Below are positions 35,569 to 44,299 of a stretch of 64,000 nucleotides of DNA, one piece after another. The stretch covers positions 1 through 64,000 of the forward strand of contig JAQWRT010000059.1 in NCBI GenBank assembly GCA_029243605.1. The letters run 5' to 3'. The position numbers and the translations under genes are program-made. The notes under the pieces are model-generated. The model saw only the letters and a list, made by a program, of their open reading frames with translations. It did not search any database and was not told the DNA's origin. How positions within the stretch are numbered: the stretch's first letter is position 1; the number at the start of each line of letters is the position of its first letter. Source of the DNA: Myxococcota bacterium. Its GTDB lineage: Bacteria; Myxococcota_A; UBA9160; UBA4427.

Positions 35569-35973
35569 GGCCTTCTCCCGTCACCTAAGCCCCCCAGAGC
35601 TTCGCTGACATTGATTTTGGTACCTGACGCTCAACTCTGCCGTCTGCACCTGTTACACGATCTCGATTCGAAGATCACCTGACGGTCATACCACCCGCTC
35701 TCGCCTCTCCAAACCGCCCGCAAAGATTACCAGAATGAAAACAAGTTCCTGGGACCCTCGCTTGCAGGAGGATGTGGTCCCGAGGAGCCCGTTGTGGCAA
35801 AAACAGGGGGCGAACCACATATCGGCTCTGGGCCCAGAACCTGGGCGGCCCAGGGAGCCCGAGACCGGGCCTCCCCGCAAAAGCCGGACCCCCTCGGGGT
35901 GACGAGGGCGGTGGGGCTGCGGTGGGGCTGCGGTGAGAGTGGTGAAGGGCCTATGCCCCGGTAGCGCTCCGGG
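35569..35973. other. Gene-free stretch downstream of the sigma-factor gene
   Basis: No coding sequence supported; the minus frame 35880-35686 has no family look. It holds a GC-rich set of inverted repeats (around 35820-35870), two copies of ACCGCAGCCCC, a small imperfect palindrome at 35659-35676 and the terminator-like hairpin listed separately. Confidence 0.6.
35879..35901 (-). terminator. Possible terminator of the sigma-factor gene
   Basis: Minus strand: stem ACCCC/GGGGT with loop GAG (35901-35889), then CCGGC and five T (35883-35879). The T run is offset from the stem by five bases, so efficiency is uncertain. Confidence 0.35.
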
Positions 35974-36558
35974 CTAGTGGCTTCGAAGCAGAACTTCGAT
36001 CCCGGGCAGCGCCTCGTTCATCGAGGTGCGCATTCGGTACAGGTTCGCCTTGATGGCGTCCTCGGACTTCCCAAGCGCCTCGGCGATCGCGCGAATCGAC
36101 TGCTGGCGAAGATGTTTCAGGTGGAAAATTCGGCGCTGGGTCTCGGTCAGATCATCGCGGATGATCTCCTCGCAGCGATGCAGCAGCCTGCGCGCCTCGA
36201 GGGCGTGATCGACGGCGGGTTCGGAACTCGCGACGTCCATCGCCGAATCGGAGTCCATGGCGGAGAGCCAGGGGCGCTCCCTCCTGAAGGTCCGGTTCAC
36301 CTTATTACGGGTGATCCCGAAGATCCAGACGAGCAAGGCGGAGTCACCGCGGTAATTCGGCAGGGCATCGAGCAGGGTCAAGAACACTTCCTGGGCGATG
36401 TCCTCGGCCTCTGATCGGTCCTTCAACCGCTTCAGGGCAAATCGGTAAACCCTGGGAAAATAGGCGTCATAGAGCATGTCGAAATGCTCCTGGCTGCCCG
36501 ACAAAATCAATTCAACCAGTTCGCCGTCCGAAGGCAGAGCCTTCATCGTCTCTTCCAT
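35974..36558 (-). CDS. ECF-like sigma-70 family factor
   Basis: 194 residues from ATG 36558. Region 2: HFDMLYDAYFPRVYRFALKR, SEAEDIAQEVF and WIFGITRNKVNR. Region 4: LTETQRRIFHLKHLRQQS, then a helix-turn-helix IRAIAEALGKSEDAIKANLYR. No sigma-1 or sigma-3 domain, so ECF type. No anti-sigma gene is adjacent in a recognisable form; the small DPRD-repeat protein 405 bases downstream is the nearest candidate. About 650 bases without a gene lie upstream. Confidence 0.9.
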   Translation of the reverse strand: MEETMKALPSDGELVELILSGSQEHFDMLYDAYFPRVYRFALKRLKDRSEAEDIAQEVFLTLLDALPNYRGDSALLVWIFGITRNKVNRTFRRERPWLSAMDSDSAMDVASSEPAVDHALEARRLLHRCEEIIRDDLTETQRRIFHLKHLRQQSIRAIAEALGKSEDAIKANLYRMRTSMNEALPGIEVLLRSH

Positions 36559-37214
36559 GGGGGGTCCTCGCGTGCATCCGGGTCGAGGGGCCATGTGAGG
36601 GGGGAACGCGCCTTCGAGTCTCAAACGCTAAGGATTCCGAAACCGACTGCCTTTCGGTGTCCGCCGCCGCCATCGAACCGAGCGCTGGATTCTGAGGGTC
36701 TCCCCTGCTCTCCTCTTTCTCGCTCGCTTACTGTCTCTGGGGCCCTTGGTGGCTTCCGTCCGCCGAACTCTCTCGGCTTCACGGGGCTACCGCCGACCCA
36801 CAGTTTCCAGTTCTTCGATGGTGCGTCGAATTCCCAATATGCCGGGTGTTTCCCTGTTTCCGCAAAGTGCTTCCCAACCACCGCACGAATTCACCCGGCT
36901 CCAGCAATCGACCGATCTACCTCTCCCGCTCTCCCATATCCCGTGACGACCAAACTTTTCAAGAGTTGTTGTTCAGCCCTCTATAAAGCAATCGATGTGC
37001 CATTTTTTACGCATATGAGGTACGGACTCGATGTGTTTGATTTACCACCTCTTTCGTGGTTCCCCACCCGCCGGGAACCCCGGGCATGGGGGAGCTCAGA
37101 GGGTAATTTTTTTCCTCTTTAGTGAAGTATCCGCGGTCAGGTCGGGTGCGGGTTGCTCTCGGGCGGGCGCGGAAGGCGCCGGAGCTTGCTCCCGGGACCG
37201 GGAATGAACCGCCT
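36559..37214. other. Unassigned 650-base region of lower GC
   Basis: No supported gene. The sequence is visibly less GC-rich than its neighbours. It includes a perfect seven-base-pair inverted repeat GGTTCCC/GGGAACC (37058-37079), a run of seven T on the plus strand (37107-37113), and a minus-strand open frame (36881-36621) with a protein-like start, HFAETGKHPAYWEFD, that matches nothing I know and has a stop just upstream. It may be a decayed gene, a long sigma-gene leader or a small RNA locus. A weak minus-strand promoter (TTGAAA near 36957, TATGGG near 36935) faces the sigma gene. Confidence 0.5.
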
Positions 37215-37733
37215 CTAGACCTTGCCGGGAACGATCCACCAGCGGCCCTGGGAAAAAGCCCACACATCCTCGCGAACCGTTTCCGTGGACCACCAGCGGA
37301 GGGGAAGCGCGTTCTCCCCGCGAAAGAGGACGCGAACGCTCACCGTGCTCGGGCCCGTACGGTCCATGGACTTCAGGGTGACCGCCGTCGGTCGATTCGA
37401 TTCGAAACGCGCGCGGGTCAACGCCTCGGCGAAGGCAGCATAATAATCCGCGAAGGCCCGCTCGGTACGGAAGAACTCGCGCAGGGCCGGATCCTCGAAG
37501 GTCGCCAGGCTATCGAATCGGCGGGCCTCGACGCGCTGGTAGAAGAGCTGGGCAAGCGGGACCAGAATGGTGAAGTCGGCCTCACCGCCCCGGTTCAGAG
37601 TCTCCGGCGAGAAGCCGTGATAAGTCGCCGATCGGCCCCAGGCCGAGTCATTGGGGCCCGCGCAGCCGGCGCCTGCTCCGGCCAACAAAACGACGATCAG
37701 CAGCCCCAGGCTGTACCTCTTCGCCTTCGTCAT
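37215..37733 (-). CDS. Small secreted or lipoprotein of unknown function
   Basis: 172 residues from ATG 37733, which overlaps the ppdK stop (ATGA). N-terminal MTKAKRYSLGLLIVVLLAG then GAGAGC, a weak lipobox with the cysteine near residue 23. The mature part begins GPNDSAWGRSATYHG and resembles NTF2-like or SnoaL-type small domains in pattern (VPLAQLFYQRVEARRFDSL, FRTERAFADYY, QGRWWIVPGKV). That fold is a guess. Cotranscribed with ppdK. Confidence 0.65.
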   Translation of the reverse strand: MTKAKRYSLGLLIVVLLAGAGAGCAGPNDSAWGRSATYHGFSPETLNRGGEADFTILVPLAQLFYQRVEARRFDSLATFEDPALREFFRTERAFADYYAAFAEALTRARFESNRPTAVTLKSMDRTGPSTVSVRVLFRGENALPLRWWSTETVREDVWAFSQGRWWIVPGKV

Positions 37734-40621
37734 GGTTTTCTCCGCGCCGCGACCTGGGCCTGGGCGGCTGCCAGGCGAGCCACGGGGACCCGGTAGGGGG
37801 AGCATGAGACGTAATCCAACCCGAGGCCGGCGAAGAAGCGAACGCTCTTGGGGTCGCCCCCGTGTTCGCCGCATACGCCCAATTTGAGACCCGGACGGGT
37901 CTTGCGCCCCAATTCGGCCCCCATCCGGACGAGTTGCCCCACGCCTTCCTCGTCGATCGACGCGAAGGGGTCGTCGCGCAGAATCCCCTTCTCGACATAA
38001 TCGGGCAGGAAGCTGTTCGCGTCGTCCCTGGACATGGCGTACCCCATCTGGGTCAGGTCATTGGTCCCGAACGAAAAGAAATCCGCGTACTCCGCGATGA
38101 CATCCGCCGTCAGCGCCGCCCGGGGAACCTCGATCATTGTCCCAATGGAGGGACGGACGCGCACCCCCGGGTTTTCCTCTCGGACTTCGTCGATCACGTC
38201 TTCGACTTCGGCGCGCAGCAGCGAGAGTTCCCCGGGATGGGCAACCAACGGAATCATAATCTCCGGCTCGACCTTCACTCCCTCGGCGGCCACACCACAC
38301 GCCGCCTCGACGATCGCCCGGGTCTGCATGCGATAGATCTCGGGAAAACTGACGCCCAAGCGGCAGCCCCGATGGCCGAGCATCGGATTGAATTCGCGCA
38401 GGGATTCCAGGCGCGCCCGGAGTTCCTGCTGAGGCATCTCCAGGGCTGCGGCTACGCCCTCCAGCGCTTCTTCACTCTGGGGCAAAAATTCGTGCAGAGG
38501 CGGATCGAGCAGCCGAACCGTGACGGGAAGCCCGTCCATGGCTCGAAAAATTCCCTCGAAATCCTTCCGCTGAAAGGGGAGGAGATCGGCCAGGGCAGAT
38601 TCCCGAGCCGCCCCGTCGCTCGCCAAAATCATCCGCCGAACGCTCAGAATTCGCTCGGGCTCGAAGAACATGTGCTCGGTGCGACAGAGTCCGATGCCCC
38701 GAGCACCGAAACCCCGGGCCAGCTCGGCATCCTGGGGCGTATCGGCGTTGGTACGCACCTTCATCCGGGACATTCTTTCGGTCCAGCCCATCAATTCCTT
38801 GAAGGCGAGGCTCAGCTCAGGGGTCACCGTCGGAGCTTCGCCGAGCATCACATCACCTGAGGATCCATCGATGCTAATCCAATCCCCGAGCCGAACCACA
38901 CGCTCGGCCACGCGCATCTGCCCGGCTTGGTAATCGATGGCCAGGGAGCCACAGCCCGCCACGCACGACTTCCCCATCCCTCGAGCAACCACCGCCGCGT
39001 GGGAGGTCATCCCACCCTTGGCGGTCAGAACGCCCTGGGCGGCGTGCATGCCAAGGATATCCTCGGGCGAAGTTTCGACCCGAACCAGGATGACCTTCTC
39101 CCCGGCCTTGGCTCGACTTTCGGCCTCGCCCGCCGAAAAGACCACCCGGCCGACCGCCGCGCCCGGGGAGGCGGGAAGCCCTCGGGCGACGACCTCCAAA
39201 TCGGCGCTGCGATCGATGGCAGGATGCAGGAGTTGGTCAATGGAGCCCGGGTCGATGCGCAGGATCGCTTCGTCCCTGGAGATCAGCCGCTCCTTCACCA
39301 TATCCACAGCGATCTGGACCGCCGCCAGGCTCGTCCGCTTGCCGTTCCGGGTCTGCAGAATCCAGAGCTTGCCGGCCTGGATGGTGAACTCCATGTCCTG
39401 CATATCCCGATAGTGCTTCTCGAGCGCCTTGTAGATCTTGGTCAATTCGCCATAGGGCTCGGGCATTTCGGCTTCCAGGGTGGGAAGAGCCAAGGTCTCC
39501 CCGGTCTGACTCGCCCGATTGATGGGCTGGGGCGTTCGGATCCCCGCCACCACATCCTCGCCCTGGGCGTTCTTGAGGTATTCCCCGTAGAACTTGGCTT
39601 CCCCGGTCGAGGGATTTCGCGTGAAGGCCACCCCGGTCGCGCAGTCCTCGCCCATATTCCCGTAGACCATGGACTGAACATTCACCGCCGTGCCCCAGGA
39701 ATCGTCGATATCGTGAAGCCGGCGGTAGGCGCCTGCCCGTTCGTTGCCCCAGGACTCAAAGACCGCACTAATCGCTCCCCAGAGTTGCTCCTTGGGGTCC
39801 TGGGGAAAGGGGTGCCCGGTGTACTCCTCGACCAGGTCCAGGTATTCCGCCACCAGATTCCGCCAGTCCGCACCCGAGAGTTCGGTATCGAGAAGCACCC
39901 CTGCCCTGGCCTTCGCGCGCTCGAGCAAGAATTCGAAGCGGTCCAGGGGAACTCGGAGAACCACATCCCCGTACATCTGGACGAATCGACGGTAACTGTC
40001 GTAGGCGAAACGCTCGTCGGCGCGCTTGGCGAGGCCATTGACCGTCACATCGCTGAGCCCCAGGTTCAGCACCGTATCCATCATCCCGGGCATGGAAACC
40101 CGGGCTCCCGAGCGAACCGAGACCAGGAGCGGACGCTCGGGGTCGCCGAAGCGAAGTCCCATGAGCTGCTCAACCCGCGCCAGGGCCGTGAGCACGTCGG
40201 CCTTCACCCCGGCGGAAAGCTTGCCCCTGCGCTTCTTGAAATCCGAGCAGACCTCGGTGGACAGCGTGAAACCGGGAGGCACCGGAACCCCGAGCAGGGT
40301 CATTTCTGCCAGATTTGCGCCCTTGCCACCGAGGAGATCTCGCATCTCGGCACTTCCGTCGGCCGCCCCTCCCCCAAAGAAGAAAACCCTTCGCGAGGAG
40401 TTCTTGGACGACGGCTTTGAACCCGCGGCCTCGGCTCGAACAGCGGGCTTAGTCTTGGCCGGCTTCTTCTTCACGGCCTTTTTCTTGGCCGGCTTCTTCT
40501 TCACAGCCTTTTTCTTGGCCGGCTTCTTCTTCACAGCCTTTTTCTTGGCCGGCTTCTTTCGGGAAGCGGCCTTCTTCGCCGTGGCCGCCGAACGACCGGC
40601 TGCTCGCTTTCGAGCTGTCAA
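37730..40621 (-). CDS. ppdK: Pyruvate, phosphate dikinase with a lysine-rich N-terminal tail
   Basis: Interconverts pyruvate, ATP and phosphate with PEP, AMP and PPi. From about residue 78 the protein is a complete PPDK: GGKGANLAEMTLLGVPVPPG, catalytic phospho-histidine in GGMTSHAAVVARGMGKSC, and GVCGEHGGDPKSV with the C-terminal Cys region FGTNDLTQMGYAMSRDD. Residues 1-77 are a histone H1-like tail of 10-residue Lys/Ala/Pro repeats (KKPAKKKAVK). The start ATG overlaps the glyS stop and no other start codon precedes the core, so the tail is translated. 963 residues against about 880 usual. Confidence 0.95.
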   Translation of the reverse strand: MTARKRAAGRSAATAKKAASRKKPAKKKAVKKKPAKKKAVKKKPAKKKAVKKKPAKTKPAVRAEAAGSKPSSKNSSRRVFFFGGGAADGSAEMRDLLGGKGANLAEMTLLGVPVPPGFTLSTEVCSDFKKRRGKLSAGVKADVLTALARVEQLMGLRFGDPERPLLVSVRSGARVSMPGMMDTVLNLGLSDVTVNGLAKRADERFAYDSYRRFVQMYGDVVLRVPLDRFEFLLERAKARAGVLLDTELSGADWRNLVAEYLDLVEEYTGHPFPQDPKEQLWGAISAVFESWGNERAGAYRRLHDIDDSWGTAVNVQSMVYGNMGEDCATGVAFTRNPSTGEAKFYGEYLKNAQGEDVVAGIRTPQPINRASQTGETLALPTLEAEMPEPYGELTKIYKALEKHYRDMQDMEFTIQAGKLWILQTRNGKRTSLAAVQIAVDMVKERLISRDEAILRIDPGSIDQLLHPAIDRSADLEVVARGLPASPGAAVGRVVFSAGEAESRAKAGEKVILVRVETSPEDILGMHAAQGVLTAKGGMTSHAAVVARGMGKSCVAGCGSLAIDYQAGQMRVAERVVRLGDWISIDGSSGDVMLGEAPTVTPELSLAFKELMGWTERMSRMKVRTNADTPQDAELARGFGARGIGLCRTEHMFFEPERILSVRRMILASDGAARESALADLLPFQRKDFEGIFRAMDGLPVTVRLLDPPLHEFLPQSEEALEGVAAALEMPQQELRARLESLREFNPMLGHRGCRLGVSFPEIYRMQTRAIVEAACGVAAEGVKVEPEIMIPLVAHPGELSLLRAEVEDVIDEVREENPGVRVRPSIGTMIEVPRAALTADVIAEYADFFSFGTNDLTQMGYAMSRDDANSFLPDYVEKGILRDDPFASIDEEGVGQLVRMGAELGRKTRPGLKLGVCGEHGGDPKSVRFFAGLGLDYVSCSPYRVPVARLAAAQAQVAARRKP
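40454..40557. repeat. Tandem 30-base repeat in the 5' end of ppdK
   Basis: Three full units starting at 40454, 40484 and 40514 and a partial fourth at 40544. Units 2 and 3 are identical; unit 1 differs at one base. They encode KKPAKKKAVK-type repeats. Near-identity at DNA level suggests recent expansion. Confidence 0.95.
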
Positions 40622-41988
40622 ATCCCAGCCTCGACGCGTTCGCGCACGTAGCTCACGACGCCCTCGATGGAGATCCTTTCCTGGCCCATGGTGTCCCGCT
40701 CGCGGACGGTGACCTTGCCGTCGTCCTGGGAGTCGAAGTCATAGGTCACGCAAAAGGGCGTCCCGATCTCATCCTGTCGTCGATAGCGACGGCCGATATT
40801 GCCGGCATCGTCATAGAAAACGTTCATGGTTCGGCTCAGATCCGCGTGCAGAGCGCGTGCCGGTTCGGACAATTTCTTCGAAAGGGGCAACACGGCGGCC
40901 TTCACCGGGGCAATCCCCGGGGAGAGCCGCATGACGTTGCGTGTTTCGCCTCCCTCGATTTCCTCCTCGGTATAGGCGTTGACCAAGAGTGCCAAGCAGG
41001 TCCGATCCACGCCCATGGAGGTCTCGATGACCATCGGGGTATACCGCTCCTTCGTCGCCTCATCGGTGACGATGAGGTCCTTGCCCGAAAATTCACTGTG
41101 CCGGGAGAGATCCCAGTCCCCCCGGTCGTGAATCCCCTCGATCTCCTGCCAACCAAAGGGAAAGAGGAATTCGACATCCTCCGCGGCGTTGGCATAGTGG
41201 GCCAACTCATCCGGGGCGTGGGGACGGAAACGCAAATTCCCCGAGTCGAACCCAAGATCGTGATGAAAACGCATTCTCTCCTCTCGCCAAGACGCAAACC
41301 ATTCCTCGCGCTGGGAGGGGTGACAGAAAAATTCCATCTCCACCTGCTCAAACTCCCGTGAGCGGAAAGTGAAGTTGCGCGGCGTGATCTCGTTGCGGAA
41401 CGCCTTGCCGATCTGGCCGATCCCGAAGGGCACCTTCTGGCGGGCCGACTCCCGAACGCGCTTGAAGTCGGTAAAAATGGGCTGACACGTCTCCGGCCGC
41501 AGGTAGGCCGTCACTTGGGCTTCCACCGAAGCTCCAATTTGGGTCTGGAGCATCAGGTTGAAATCTCGCGCCTCGGTCAGGTCACAATCGGTCAGCGCTC
41601 GCTTCCTGGGGGCTTCGGGGCAGCGTTCGCCCTCGATCTGATCGGCCCTGAAACGGCGCTTGCAGGTCCGGCAATCCACCATGGGGTCGCTGAAATGATC
41701 GACATGACCCGACGCCTCCCAGGCGCGCGGGTGACTGATGATCGCGCTGTCGATGCCCACCACGTCGGTCCGTTGGCGAACCATCCGCTGCCACCAGGCG
41801 GCCTTCAGGTTGTTCTTGAGTTCGACACCCAGGGGGCCGTAATCCCAAAAGCCGTTGATCCCCCCGTAGACCTCGCTCGAGGGAAAAATGAAACCCCGAC
41901 TGGCACACAGGGCCACCAAGGTTTCCATGGCGAGGGGATGGCGCTCCTCCTCGGCGGACGACGACTGGGTTTCGCTTTGATCTGACAT
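40618..41988 (-). CDS. glyS: Glycyl-tRNA synthetase (alpha2 type)
   Basis: Single-chain dimeric GlyRS, the type shared with archaea and eukaryotes rather than the alpha2beta2 glyQS form. 456 residues from ATG 41988. Class II motifs: YGGINGFWDYGPLGVELKNN; motif 2 FGIGQIGKAFRNEITPRNF; motif 3 in IETSMGVDRTCLALL; C-terminal anticodon domain with APVKAAVLPL. A CRTCKRRF pair of cysteines lies in the insertion. Overlaps ppdK by four bases. Confidence 0.95.
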   Translation of the reverse strand: MSDQSETQSSSAEEERHPLAMETLVALCASRGFIFPSSEVYGGINGFWDYGPLGVELKNNLKAAWWQRMVRQRTDVVGIDSAIISHPRAWEASGHVDHFSDPMVDCRTCKRRFRADQIEGERCPEAPRKRALTDCDLTEARDFNLMLQTQIGASVEAQVTAYLRPETCQPIFTDFKRVRESARQKVPFGIGQIGKAFRNEITPRNFTFRSREFEQVEMEFFCHPSQREEWFASWREERMRFHHDLGFDSGNLRFRPHAPDELAHYANAAEDVEFLFPFGWQEIEGIHDRGDWDLSRHSEFSGKDLIVTDEATKERYTPMVIETSMGVDRTCLALLVNAYTEEEIEGGETRNVMRLSPGIAPVKAAVLPLSKKLSEPARALHADLSRTMNVFYDDAGNIGRRYRRQDEIGTPFCVTYDFDSQDDGKVTVRERDTMGQERISIEGVVSYVRERVEAGI

Positions 41989-42077
41989 GGTCTCTATCAA
42001 ACTCGCTTGGCCGCTTGGGACGCGGCCTCAGGCAGTGAATTGAAAATTGAAGGGCACTCTGGGGTGCGGGGCCGGAC

Positions 42078-42098
42078 CCGCTCCCACCCGGGGAGCGG
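42078..42098. other. Strong inverted repeat in the glyS leader
   Basis: CCGCTCCC and GGGAGCGG form a perfect eight-base-pair stem with a five-base loop, between the glyS promoter and start codon. No T run follows on either strand. It may be a regulatory hairpin; it does not look like a T-box. Confidence 0.5.
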
Positions 42099-42128
42099 AT
42101 GATAACCCGCCCAACCGCGAAGCCGAGG

Positions 42129-42158
42129 AGTATTCTGCTAGGAAGCGGCCGCTGTCAA
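42129..42158 (-). promoter_or_regulatory. Predicted promoter of glyS-ppdK
   Basis: Minus strand: perfect TTGACA (42158-42153), 18-base spacer, AATACT (42134-42129). The -35 box contains the recO stop codon TGA. Leader about 130 bases. Confidence 0.5.
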
Positions 42159-42928
42159 GCCAGCCCCCCGAGGCTCTCCTCGAGGAAACCCTCGCTCTTC
42201 AGCTCGAACCCCAGGTGAAACCGGTGGAATCGGAAGAGAATCTCCCGAGCCTCCGCCAGGGCCTGGCCCTCGAGGCGAAGTCGCGGCAGCTGATCCATGG
42301 GGGAGCCCAGACTCGCGTCCAATGCCCGGAGCGTCCCCAAGTGAACCCGGAGCACCCCCGAGAGTCCCTCCGCCCCGTGGGCATCGCAGATGCCCCCGCC
42401 GTCTGCGACGTGGAACCCCACCGGGCCGGGAGCCAACTCGCTCCCGCAGCGCACGCAGCGCTCGAGTCCCGGGCGCAAACCAAGGGCGTCGAAGGCGCGG
42501 AGTTCGAGAAAGAGTCGCATGCACAGGTCGGGCTGCCCCTGGCCCAGGCTCACCAGGGCCGAGTGCACGAAATCGAAGAGTCGACGCATATCGGGCCCGG
42601 GCCCTCCCTCGGGCGCCATGCGATCCATCAATTCCACCAGGTAGCTGGCCAGGGCGAAGCGCGCTGGCACCTCGCGCAAGGGGAGAAAGGGATCCAGCAG
42701 CAGAGCCTGCTCGAGAAAACCCAAAGCGCCTGGGCGCTTGCGCGAGACTCGCACGCGAATGTGATTGAAGATGTCCAGGGAACCGGGAAATCGCTTTCGG
42801 CTCTTTCGGGCGTGCTTCGCGATCACCGTCAAGCGCCCGATTTCGGGCACGAGCAGGTGGGCAATCAGGTCCGATTCCCCGAAATCGACCGCCCGCAGCA
42901 CGATCGCCTCATCCTCGATTCCGACCAT
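42155..42928 (-). CDS. recO: DNA repair protein RecO
   Basis: RecFOR mediator that anneals SSB-coated DNA and loads RecA. 257 residues: N-terminal OB fold (VGIEDEAIVLRAVDFGESD, GRLTVIAKHARKSRKRF) and a helical C-terminal domain with a partial zinc site CVRCG...CDAHG. Only three cysteines are obvious, fewer than in four-Cys RecO, which is common among Proteobacteria-like members. It follows the RodZ-like gene by nine bases. Confidence 0.9.
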   Translation of the reverse strand: MVGIEDEAIVLRAVDFGESDLIAHLLVPEIGRLTVIAKHARKSRKRFPGSLDIFNHIRVRVSRKRPGALGFLEQALLLDPFLPLREVPARFALASYLVELMDRMAPEGGPGPDMRRLFDFVHSALVSLGQGQPDLCMRLFLELRAFDALGLRPGLERCVRCGSELAPGPVGFHVADGGGICDAHGAEGLSGVLRVHLGTLRALDASLGSPMDQLPRLRLEGQALAEAREILFRFHRFHLGFELKSEGFLEESLGGLA

Positions 42929-42937
42929 GGTGCGAGT

Positions 42938-43459
42938 CTAGTCGCTCGGCCCGGGTTCAGCCCCTGGCGCCAAAGATCGGCGAGGTCCCGGGGCTATCGG
43001 CAAGGCGGCGTCCTCAGACGCTGCCAAGGCGCGCACCGGGTCCCGGCGAAAAATGATCTCGCGCTCGCTCTCCACCGGCGACAACTCCTCGCGAACCGAA
43101 ACTCGATAGAGCACCACCGCCAGAACCAGCAGAATCCCCAGGGCGATCACGCCCGCCCCGACCCTCGAGAGTCGCCGTCTGAGGCCGGCCGTGGGATCCC
43201 GCTCGAACTCGGGCTCGGAGAGCATCCGGGAAAGCGTATCGTCGGAATCCAGGCCCAAACCCTCGGCCACGGTGCGGACAAATCCCTTGACGAAGCCATC
43301 GACCTGGCCGTCGAAAGAACCCGCCTCCAACCGCTCCAGGGAGCGCACGGGCACACGAATCAACCGGGCCAATTCCTCGACGCTGATCTGGCGAAGCTGG
43401 CGCTGGTGTTTCAGGTAGCTGCCAATCGCCTGGCTCTGGAGCCGATCGGTTTGAGTCAC
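42938..43459 (-). CDS. RodZ-like helix-turn-helix membrane protein
   Basis: 173 residues: N-terminal Xre-like HTH of the RodZ type (IGSYLKHQRQLRQISVEELA, IRVPVRSLERLEAGSF, GFVKGFVRTVAEGLGLD), a basic stretch, one transmembrane helix at about 100-120, and a short 50-residue Pro/Glu-rich tail. RodZ links MreB to the cell wall machinery; this one lacks the C-terminal beta domain (DUF4115) of full-length RodZ. Confidence 0.78.
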   Translation of the reverse strand: MTQTDRLQSQAIGSYLKHQRQLRQISVEELARLIRVPVRSLERLEAGSFDGQVDGFVKGFVRTVAEGLGLDSDDTLSRMLSEPEFERDPTAGLRRRLSRVGAGVIALGILLVLAVVLYRVSVREELSPVESEREIIFRRDPVRALAASEDAALPIAPGPRRSLAPGAEPGPSD

Positions 43460-43468
43460 GCGGAAAAC

Positions 43469-44299
43469 CTAGAGCAGAATTTCGAGCTTTGAGCGGGATT
43501 TCTCTGCCCACTCCCCGTCGGGGGCGATTTCGATGGAGAGTCCGAAGCTCCGAATGGCATCGCTCCGGCGCCCCTGGATCATGTAAATCTCGGCCATGAG
43601 GAAATGGGCCTCGGACCGGGCGGAGGGCGCCAAGTCCTTGCTCTTGGCGGCCACCTGCAATTCCCGCAGAGCATCGGGCCAGCGCTGCTGTCCGTGGTCG
43701 AGAATCCCCAGGTTGAAATGGGCCACCGCGTAATCCGAACGGAAGCTGAGCGCCTCGAGGTAACTCGCACGCGCCTTCTCGAATTGACCCGACTTGTACT
43801 GGGCCCAACCCCGGACATTGAGGGCCTCCCAGGGGCGGTCGTAGGTGGGGTCGACGATCAGGATGTCGCAGAGCGCCTCGGTCTCGTCGTAGCGCTCCCC
43901 CTGGAGGTAGAGGGTCGCCAGGGTCAGGACCGCGAGTTGATGACTCGGCGCCTGGGAGTCCGGGCTCACCTCAAGGGATTTGAGGAGGTTCAGTTCCGCT
44001 TCATTAAGCAACCCCTTGCGCCGGTAGGCCTCCCCAAGGCCGTAGTAGACCAGGGGATCGCTCGGGTTCTTCAGTTCCGCCTGCTGCAGCTTGCGGATTG
44101 CCATGGAGTAATTCCCCTGGCGCAGCTGATCCAGCCCGACGTCGCGTACCGCCGCCGCGAGGGAAACGGGATCGACCTGAGGCTCGGAGCTCACCGTGGT
44201 CCAGCAGCCCGTCAATCCCAACATAAACAGGGCAGGAAAGGCCGCGAGAAGCCTCCTGAAGCCCCCCCTGAGCCGCTTTCCCTCGAATATCCCGGCCAT
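43469..44299 (-). CDS. TPR lipoprotein (PilF/PilW-like)
   Basis: 276 residues from ATG 44299, which has GGAGG a few bases upstream. Signal peptide with lipobox LGLTGC near residue 32, then at least five tetratricopeptide repeats (GNYSMAIRKLQQAELKNPSD, GLLNEAELNLLKSLEVSP, GQFEKARASYLEALSF, QRWPDALRELQVAAKS, GRRSDAIRSFGLSIEIAP). The layout matches PilF/PilW pilotins for type IV pilus secretin. The pairing PilF then RodZ-like protein is the usual order in many genomes. Role in the pilus is inference. Confidence 0.82.
   Translation of the reverse strand: MAGIFEGKRLRGGFRRLLAAFPALFMLGLTGCWTTVSSEPQVDPVSLAAAVRDVGLDQLRQGNYSMAIRKLQQAELKNPSDPLVYYGLGEAYRRKGLLNEAELNLLKSLEVSPDSQAPSHQLAVLTLATLYLQGERYDETEALCDILIVDPTYDRPWEALNVRGWAQYKSGQFEKARASYLEALSFRSDYAVAHFNLGILDHGQQRWPDALRELQVAAKSKDLAPSARSEAHFLMAEIYMIQGRRSDAIRSFGLSIEIAPDGEWAEKSRSKLEILL

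Noticed and set aside
35686-35880. Minus-strand small open frame (64 codons)
   Set aside because: Lies over GC-rich inverted repeats and a terminator-like hairpin; no Shine-Dalgarno or motif.
36621-36881. Minus-strand small open frame (86 codons) with protein-like HFAETGKHPAYWEFD
   Set aside because: A stop lies just upstream, the second half is low-complexity and no family fits; kept only as a possible gene remnant.
37107-37113. Seven-T run as a plus-strand terminator
   Set aside because: No GC-rich stem directly precedes it, and no plus-strand gene ends nearby.
40454-40557. Possible mobile or satellite repeat
   Set aside because: Repeats are confined to the ppdK reading frame and keep frame; they are a protein tail.
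42078-42098. T-box riboswitch before glyS
   Set aside because: No T-box bulge sequence, specifier loop or terminator; only a simple hairpin is seen.
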